Below, piece after piece: positions 35,106 through 41,010 of a DNA stretch of 41,010 nt. This stretch comes from Candidatus Altimarinota bacterium (GTDB lineage Bacteria; Cyanobacteriota; Cyanobacteriia; Cyanobacteriales; Microcystaceae): the NCBI GenBank assembly GCA_012031035.1, contig JAAUUT010000040.1, forward strand, positions 1 through 41,010, read 5' to 3'. Position numbers and translations under genes: made by a program. The notes beneath the pieces are model-generated. The model ran no database searches, was not told where the DNA came from, and worked only from the letters and a program-made list of their open reading frames with translations. Each line of letters starts with the position of its first letter. The first letter of the stretch is position 1.

Positions 35106-37837
35106 ATGTTTGACGAGTCTTTATTAACAAATCCTAACTCTTTTTCTAATTCATTTAATTCACTGAACTTTAATGAAATTAATGGATTAGAACCAAGCGA
35201 TTTAATCTCGCCCAATCCTTCTATCAACAAAATTTCATTGATTGAAGATAGTTCAATTAATCTTGAAAATTATCGTTTAACTGCTCAACAAAGTTTTAAT
35301 TTATTTGCTTCTAAAAGTTTTGAAATACAGTCATCAAAAGATTTTTTAACGGGCAAAACCGTAGGAACGACTTTAGTCGAACCAGACGATAATACTCGAA
35401 GCACTGCTCGCAATTTGGACGGACTCCTCAACAATCCCCAAACTTTTAACGATTCGATTAGCAGCATTGATACTAACGATTATTATCGCTTCAGTTTAAG
35501 CAGTAGAAGCAATTTTAATCTTGCTCTCAATGGATTGAGTAACGATGTTAACGTTCAACTCCTCGATCGCAATGGCAAGAACATTCAAACTTCCAACAAA
35601 ACGGGAACTAATGCCGAATCGATAAGCAGAACCCTTAATAGTGGCGATTACTTCGTTCGCGTCTATCCTAACGGTAGCATCAGCAGCAACTATACGCTGA
35701 ATATGAACGCGGCGATCTCAGACAGCGCAGGAAACACCCTCAATAGCGCGAAAAACTTCAATACGCTCAACGGCAACAAAAAAGTTACCGATTATGTTGG
35801 CAGCATCGATACCGACGACTATTACCGCTTTAGCGTCAGCGATAGAAGCAGCTTGAATCTAACCGTCAATGGGATGAGCGCTAATGCTGACGTGCAATTC
35901 CTCGATCGCAATGGTAACGTACTACAAAGCTCTACCAATACGGGTACGACTGCTGAATCGATAGGTCGAACCATCGACGCAGGAACTTATTACGTGCGGG
36001 TTTTTCCTGTTGATGGTGCTAATACCAATTACAACCTAGATTTAACTGCTAGATTGATGGACAACGCGGGTAACGCGATCGAAACTGCTCGCAATATCGG
36101 TTCGCTTAGCGGAACTCGTACCTTTAATGATGCGGTTAATACTAGCGATACCAACGATTATTATCGCTTCAACTTAACCAATAACAGTAATTTTAGCCTG
36201 ACACTCAACGGCTTGGGTGCAGATGCTAACGTTCAGTTACTTGACAGTGCTGGTAGCGTCCTCAGAAGTTCGACTAATACAGGAAAAACTGCCGAATCGA
36301 TTAGCGCTACCTTAAATGTAGGGGATTACTTCGTGCGCGTTTTTCCCAACGGCAACATTAGCACCAACTACCAAATTAGCTTAACAGCTAATGCGGTTCC
36401 CGTAGATGGAGCGGGCAATACTTTATCAACGGCTCGCAATCTTGGTATTCTTGTTGATAGCACGCAAACGATGAGCGATTCAGTGGGGACAAGCGACACC
36501 AACGATTATTATCGCTTCAGTTTGCTCAACAATAGTAATTTTAGCCTCGCCCTCAATGGATTGAGTAACGATGCTGACGTGCAACTCCTCGATCGCAACG
36601 GTAACTTTATTAAAAGTTCGGAAAGTGGTGGATCGACCGCCGAATCGATTAGCGCTACTCTAAATGCAGGGGATTACTTCGTCCGTGTCTTTCCCTACGG
36701 TAGCATCAATACTAACTACAATTTGAGCCTGACAGCAACGTCCATTATTGCACCTTCTCTCGATCCAATTACTACTCAGTGGTATGGAACCAATATACTC
36801 GATGTCGAAATTCGCGATCTGACGCAGAATTTAGCCGCTGATAATTCTTTGAATCGCAACGATACGATCTCTATCTTCCGCGTTGCTAAAGATGGCGGAC
36901 TCATCAGTGCTGATGAGTTGCGCGATTTACGCACTATCGTCGCTAATGCCAATAACTTTGGAATGCAAGATTTCGTTCGCGTCCTCTCGGATAAAGTTGT
37001 TAATGGCAATGTTGCCAATCAAAAGTCAGGAATTGGTAACTTGTTTGCAGGTAGCAGCGATACTCAGATGGAGAGTCTGATTGGTAAATGGTTTTTCGGG
37101 AGCGATCGCCCAACAACGCTTTCTAGTTCTCATACTTATCGCGAGATAAACGGTTCTCTCTTCCAAAATGGGATTAGTGCCGATGATGTTAAGCAAGGAC
37201 AACTTGGCGATTGTTATTATCTAGCAACGCTTTCCTCTATCGCTCAAGAGAAATCTTCTTATATCCAGGATATGTTTATCGATAACGGCGATAATACTTT
37301 CACCGTTCGTTTCTTTAACAATAACGTTGCCGATTACGTGACGGTAGATAGGTTTTGCCCACCGATTCTCAGGGAAGATTGGTTTATGCTAGCATGGGCG
37401 CTTCTGCTACCAATTCCTTGAATGAATTATGGGTGGCACTAGCAGAAAAAGCTTACGCACAACTCGCTGAGTCTGGATGGAGTCGCGATGCTGATTCTAC
37501 CGATTCCTATGGGGCGATCGAAGGGGGTTGGATGACAGATACGATAAAACAAGTTACGGGTTTGACGACTAGCGATCGCCAAGCTTCTTCGATGACAAAG
37601 CAAGAACTCATCGATGTGGTTAATTCTAACAAGCTTCTGACTGCTGGATTTGTCGGGATCGGCAGTACGCTTGAATCTACTTACAAGGTAGTCGATAACC
37701 ATGCTTATACGATTACTGGTTATAATGCCTCTACTGATACGTTCTTCTTGCGCAATCCTTGGGCAACAAATCACGTTAGTTTGACTTGGGAACAACTTCT
37801 AACACTCAAAACGTACATCCAATGGAGTAACGCTTAG
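35106..37837 (+). CDS. PPC-repeat protein with calpain-type cysteine protease domain (frameshifted)
   Basis: About 910 residues once one T is restored in TTTT 37353-37356. The N-terminal 90 residues are Asn/Ser-rich without a classical signal peptide. Four bacterial pre-peptidase C-terminal (PPC) domains follow at about 95-202, 207-314, 318-428 and 434-543, each with DTNDYYRFSL- and GDYFVRVFP-type motifs. A linker at 555-640 has a Ca-binding-like stretch (AKDGGLISADELRDL). The C-terminal C2-type protease has Cys703 (QLGDCYYLATL), His866 (DNHAYTITGY) and Asn884 (FLRNPW), the full calpain triad; His and Asn lie in the second frame (ending 37837). Probably exported or surface-bound. The 3' neighbour (methyltransferase) is unrelated. 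Confidence 0.85.
35388..36734 (+). repeat. Four imperfect tandem repeats of about 330 bp within the protease gene
   Basis: DNA copies at roughly 35388-35711, 35724-36047, 36057-36389 and 36405-36734 encode the four PPC domains. Copies one and four share long near-identical stretches (for example AATGGATTGAGTAACGATG at both), so recent duplication or gene conversion is likely. They are potential recombination and misassembly points. Confidence 0.75.
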
Positions 37838-37917
37838 CGATTAAACTTCTTGCTTTTATTCGGGGAAGGGGTAAGGTGAAATAGCTGAACTTTAATCCTT
37901 CCCCATTTCCCGATATT

Positions 37918-39108
37918 TTGATGTCAACAACTTCTAATTCTCAATCTTTAATCGATCTAATTCGCGATCGCATTGCTAATTCTCCTAAACAACAAATCGC
38001 GTTTGCCGAGTACATGAATTTAGTTTTATACCATCCTCAGTATGGCTATTATTCATCCGGTAAAGTCGCAATTGGTGCTGAAGGAGATTTTTTTACGTCT
38101 TCTTCTCTGGGTTCGGATTTTGGCGAATTGCTAGCAGAACAATTTATTGATATTTGGCAGATTTTAAAATGTCCAACGCCTTTTAATTTAGTAGAAATGG
38201 GTGCAGGAACGGGATTATTAGCTTCAGATATCCTCTCTTACTTACAAAAAAATGCCCCCAATCTATTAGCAACTCTTGAATATATTATTGTCGAACAAGC
38301 TGAAGGATTGATTGAGCGACAACAGGATTTATTAAAATTTTGGATTGATAACAATGTAAACATCTCCTGGAAATCTTGGCAAGACATTTCAGAAGAATCG
38401 CTCGTTGGCTGTCTTTTTAGTAATGAATTAGTTGATGCACTTCCCGTTCATCAGATTATTTTGGCAAACAATCAGTTAAAAGAGATTTATATTCAATACT
38501 CTCAAGATAAATTCCTTGAAATTATTGATGAAGTTTCTACGCCAAAACTAGCTGAATATTTTCATTTAATCGATATAGACTTATCATCAAAGGCTTATGC
38601 GGATGGCTATCGAACTGAAGTGAATTTATTGGCTTTGGATTGGTTGAAAACCGTTGCTATTAAGTTAAAGCAAGGGTATTTATTAACGATTGATTATGGT
38701 TATAATGCCCAACGTTACTATAATCCTCAACGGGATCGAGGCACGTTACAGTGTTATTATCAGCATCGTCGTCATAACAATCCTTATATCAATATTGGCG
38801 CTCAAGATATCACGACTCATGTAGATTTTACTGCCTTAGAACGTCAGGGAGAATTATGCGGTTTGCAAAAAGTAGGATTTACACAGCAAGGATTATTTTT
38901 AATGGCGTTAGGATTAGGCGATCGCCTAAACGATCTTTCTAGTGGAAAGTATAATTTTCAGCAAATTTTACAGCGTCGCGATGCACTTCATCAGTTAATC
39001 GATCCCGCAGGATTGGGAGGATTCGGAGTTTTAATTCAAAGTAAAGGATTGAGTCAAGAAGAGAACGCGCGATCGCTTAAAGGTTTAATTCAACCGAGTT
39101 TGTATTAA
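37918..39108 (+). CDS. MidA/NDUFAF7-type SAM-dependent methyltransferase
   Basis: 396 residues. N-terminal IAFAEYMNLVLYHPQYGYYS and DFFTSSSLGSDFGELLAEQF, SAM motif LVEMGAGTGLLASDIL, YIIVEQAEGL, the family marker LFSNELVDALPVHQI and LLTIDYGYNAQRYYNPQRDR. This is the COG1565/DUF185 family; its mitochondrial member NDUFAF7 methylates an arginine of complex I. In cyanobacteria a role in NDH-1 assembly is an inference. Cytosolic, no membrane helix. It begins 80 bp after the protease stop. Confidence 0.9.
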   Translation: MMSTTSNSQSLIDLIRDRIANSPKQQIAFAEYMNLVLYHPQYGYYSSGKVAIGAEGDFFTSSSLGSDFGELLAEQFIDIWQILKCPTPFNLVEMGAGTGLLASDILSYLQKNAPNLLATLEYIIVEQAEGLIERQQDLLKFWIDNNVNISWKSWQDISEESLVGCLFSNELVDALPVHQIILANNQLKEIYIQYSQDKFLEIIDEVSTPKLAEYFHLIDIDLSSKAYADGYRTEVNLLALDWLKTVAIKLKQGYLLTIDYGYNAQRYYNPQRDRGTLQCYYQHRRHNNPYINIGAQDITTHVDFTALERQGELCGLQKVGFTQQGLFLMALGLGDRLNDLSSGKYNFQQILQRRDALHQLIDPAGLGGFGVLIQSKGLSQEENARSLKGLIQPSLY

Positions 39109-39160
39109 CCCTCTTTTGTTAAGTTAGGAAAGTAAGTTATTGGTTAACAGGCGATCGCGC

Positions 39161-40387
39161 CTAACTTATCAAACGAACAAATTTCTTTTTCCCGACTTGC
39201 AGAACTTTTCCGTTGAGTTGTTTGGGACTCTCAAAAGCGAGTTCGCTATCGGAAATGCGATCGCCATCTAATCTAACCGCTCCTCCTTGAATCTGTCGCC
39301 GACCGTCTCCATTACTCGAACACAATCCACTAGCATTGAGAATGGAATACAATTTAGCTGGAAATTCAATTTGAGCCAGAGAATATTCTGGTACGGATTG
39401 AGCAGAAGCGGTACTTCCCTTCATTACGATATCCTCTGCGGTTTTTTGAGCGGCGATCGCAGCTTGAGAACCATGAATTTTAGAAACGACTTCTACAGCT
39501 AGTAATTTCTGACATTCTCGCGGATTATCTGGCAACTCATCTAATGGTAAGTTTGTCAATAACTCGAAATAATTTTTAATGAGAGCGTCGGGAGTCTTTT
39601 CTAACTTCGAGTACATCGAGAGCGCATCTTCGCTCAACCCAACATAATTGTTGAGAGACTTTGACATTTTTTGCACCCCATCCGTTCCGATTAAAATTGG
39701 CAACAACAAACCAAATTGAGGTCTTTTACCAAAATGTCGCTGTAGATCGCGTCCTACTGCAATATTAAACTTCTGATCGGTTCCGCCTAACTCCACATCT
39801 GCATCGACCGCAACCGAATCGTATCCTTGCATCAAGGGATACAGAAACTCATGGAGAAAAATAGGATTTTCTTGGGTATAACGTTCGGCAAATCCTTCTT
39901 TTGCTAACATTTGCCCGACTGTCATGGTAGAAAGCAACGCCAAAATTTGTTTGAGATCGAGTTGCTTTAACCACTCCGAGTTATAGCGAATCTCCAAGCG
40001 TCCTGGCGTATCAAAATCCAAAATAGGACGCAACTTATCTAAATAGTCCTTAGCATTTTCCCTAACTTGTTCGGAAGTCAATTGACGGCGAACTTCTGAT
40101 TTTCCAGTCGGGTCGCCTATCGTCGCGGTAAAATCGCCGATAATGACAACTGCCGTATGACCTGCATCTTGAAAAGCACGCAGCTTGCGAAAAGGAATGC
40201 TGTGCCCCAGATGAATTTCAGATCCCGTCGGATCGATTCCTAACTTGACTCGCAGAGGACGATCTATTTTGGATAAGAAAAGTGCCAGATTTTCTTGAAG
40301 ATCGTCAGAATCCGAGCGATTTGGGAAGATTTCACTCGTTCCCCTATAGAGCCAATTAAGGTTTTGCGATCGATCTGAAACAGACAT
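39161..40387 (-). CDS. tyrS: Tyrosyl-tRNA synthetase
   Basis: About 408 residues from ATG 40387; the frame extends eight codons to a TTG but the ATG fits better. Class I signatures: HLGHS (HIGH-type motif), KMSKS (in [14 protein letters not shown]), [24 protein letters not shown] for tyrosine and tRNA recognition, and a C-terminal S4-like RNA-binding domain ([18 protein letters not shown]). It charges tRNA-Tyr in the cytosol. Convergent with the MidA-type gene (52-bp gap). Frame intact. Confidence 0.96.
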   Translation of the reverse strand: MSVSDRSQNLNWLYRGTSEIFPNRSDSDDLQENLALFLSKIDRPLRVKLGIDPTGSEIHLGHSIPFRKLRAFQDAGHTAVVIIGDFTATIGDPTGKSEVRRQLTSEQVRENAKDYLDKLRPILDFDTPGRLEIRYNSEWLKQLDLKQILALLSTMTVGQMLAKEGFAERYTQENPIFLHEFLYPLMQGYDSVAVDADVELGGTDQKFNIAVGRDLQRHFGKRPQFGLLLPILIGTDGVQKMSKSLNNYVGLSEDALSMYSKLEKTPDALIKNYFELLTNLPLDELPDNPRECQKLLAVEVVSKIHGSQAAIAAQKTAEDIVMKGSTASAQSVPEYSLAQIEFPAKLYSILNASGLCSSNGDGRRQIQGGAVRLDGDRISDSELAFESPKQLNGKVLQVGKKKFVRLIS

Positions 40388-40429
40388 GGGAATTTGTTCG
40401 TCTATAAACAAGAAACTGGATTAGCTTGA

Positions 40430-40574
40430 CATCCTCTGCGTGCTTTATTTAGCACGAAGATTCCTACTACTCAATAGAGTCTCGGCGGGTTGACGGTTCG
40501 CCACAAACTGCTACTACTGTAGTCTGATACTTGCTCCCACGTCCGTTTAAAGTCTCGGATAGTCTACCCGCGAC
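40430..40574 (-). mobile_element. Probable IS200/IS605-type remnant (end hairpin plus TnpB C-terminal fragment)
   Basis: Next to tyrS lies GACATCCTCTG, then a perfect 6-bp hairpin CGTGCT-TTATTT-AGCACG (40439-40456), resembling the terminal structure of IS200/IS605 elements. On the - strand, from 40574 to the stop at 40467, a 36-codon open stretch reads VAGRLSETLNGRGSKYQTT, then VVAVCGEPS and RRDSIE, which resembles the C-terminal tail of TnpB proteins. Upstream frames are broken by stops. I infer a decayed element; the family call is from pattern memory only. Confidence 0.45.
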
Positions 40575-40806
40575 TTATGTATCGTTGAAAAATCCAACAA
40601 ATTTTAATGTATGCCTCGAAGTATAGATTTTAGACTATTGACTTTTCGGCTTCCGTCTTCTACTTTAGGATCGATTTCACACCGCCGTCAGTGGTATATC
40701 GACTTCACAACTAGATGGGTTATTGACCATTAATAACATTACCATAAAGCCATCGTTTTACGACGGGGCGGTCAATCCATTTTCTAATTCGAGAAGCTAG
40801 CTATCT
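40575..40806. other. Intergenic sequence, no gene seen
   Basis: All frames carry stops. It may contain further decayed parts of the element at 40430-40574. A GACGGGGCGGTCAATCC stretch near 40760-40776 and a CACCGCCGTCAGTGG stretch near 40681-40695 are GC-rich islands in AT-rich sequence. Confidence 0.4.
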
Positions 40807-41010
40807 CTAATTCTTAACTGTTTGACTATTATAGACATAGATAGAAGCTTCACCATCTTTGAGAATAAATTTGCTAGTAATAACGAAAAATGAGGTAATA
40901 ATATAAGAAATCAATTTATGAGTATTATTTTTTTTTAAAGCGTCGATAACAAAATTTAGTATTTTTTTGAGTGAGGAAGTAAAAACGCCTGTGTCGTCTA
41001 GCACTATTGG
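40807..41010 (-). CDS. Unrecognised ORF open to the right edge (possible C-terminal part)
   Basis: An open frame reaches the right edge and ends at 40807, about 67 residues visible (VLDDTGVFTSSLKKILNF, later LISYIITSFFVITSKFIL). It has one possible hydrophobic helix and a charged end. No start codon with a ribosome-binding site is visible, so it may be the tail of a longer gene. A run of nine T (+ strand, about 40928-40936) lies inside, a likely place for an indel like those elsewhere. No family recognised. Confidence 0.3.
   Translation of the reverse strand, partial: PIVLDDTGVFTSSLKKILNFVIDALKKNNTHKLISYIITSFFVITSKFILKDGEASIYVYNSQTVKN

Noticed and set aside
35388..36734. CRISPR-like spaced repeats
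   Set aside because: The repeats are about 330 bp, coding and explained by four PPC domains; no short repeat with regular spacers is present anywhere in the window.
371..37837. Programmed ribosomal frameshifting as a general explanation for the split genes
   Set aside because: The nine sites share no slippery heptamer plus downstream structure, occur in unrelated families, and normally unsplit genes are affected.

Overview
The window is a piece of a cyanobacterial chromosome. The evidence is the dense scatter of the HIP1 octamer GCGATCGC (for example 304-311, 8248-8255, 15964-15971, 19024-19031), a kaiABC circadian clock operon, and a gene block with the same order as the slr0144-slr0152 (Pap, photosystem II assembly) operon of Synechocystis sp. 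PCC 6803. Base composition is moderately AT-rich. The family mix suits a unicellular or colonial cyanobacterium, but I cannot name the genus.

Layout. 1-95: tail of an unknown + strand gene and a hairpin. 96-7933 (all - strand): the Pap-type block, transcribed from 7933 downwards. Its order is V4R protein, three-repeat small protein, phycobilisome-like protein, second V4R protein, adrenodoxin-type ferredoxin, second phycobilisome-like protein, plant-type ferredoxin, coiled-coil/TPR protein, SpkG-like Ser/Thr kinase, and then the cobalt-responsive regulator coaR. 8437-12910: glmU, an HD-GYP response regulator, the mobA-mnmD pair and a small membrane protein. 13077-16046: kaiA-kaiB-kaiC. 16468-18989: a divergent hybrid histidine kinase with two degenerate receiver domains. 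19051-23048: a ferrochelatase-like protein with a His-rich tail, a DUF2993 protein and an ABC-class ATPase. 23137-28616: an envelope or glycan modification cluster (small permease, GT-C-like membrane enzyme, FkbM methyltransferase, second methyltransferase, methyltransferase-GT2 fusion). 28737-34694: sppA, fni, a DUF2555 protein, a class III aminotransferase and a Gfo/Idh oxidoreductase. 35106-39108: a PPC-repeat/calpain-type protease and a MidA-type methyltransferase. 39161-40387: tyrS. 40430-40574: probable IS200/IS605 remnant. The right edge carries an unrecognised ORF.

A property of the whole window is that nine recognisable genes are each split by a single ±1 frameshift: coaR, the TPR gene, the first V4R gene, kaiA, the histidine kinase, the FkbM gene, the methyltransferase-GT2 fusion, fni and the protease. 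Most sit in short homopolymers, and both halves remain well conserved. Because kaiA and fni would be expected to be needed, uncorrected sequencing indels are the simplest explanation. I annotate these as single genes spanning both frames and give the estimated break point for each.

Functional themes are photosystem assembly and repair (Pap block), circadian timing (kai genes, perhaps with the adjacent kinase), tetrapyrrole and metal handling (coaR, ferrochelatase-like protein), isoprenoid supply (fni), cell envelope and glycan synthesis (glmU and the 23-28 kb cluster), and housekeeping (tyrS, mnmD, mobA, sppA). No rRNA, tRNA or CRISPR array was recognised.
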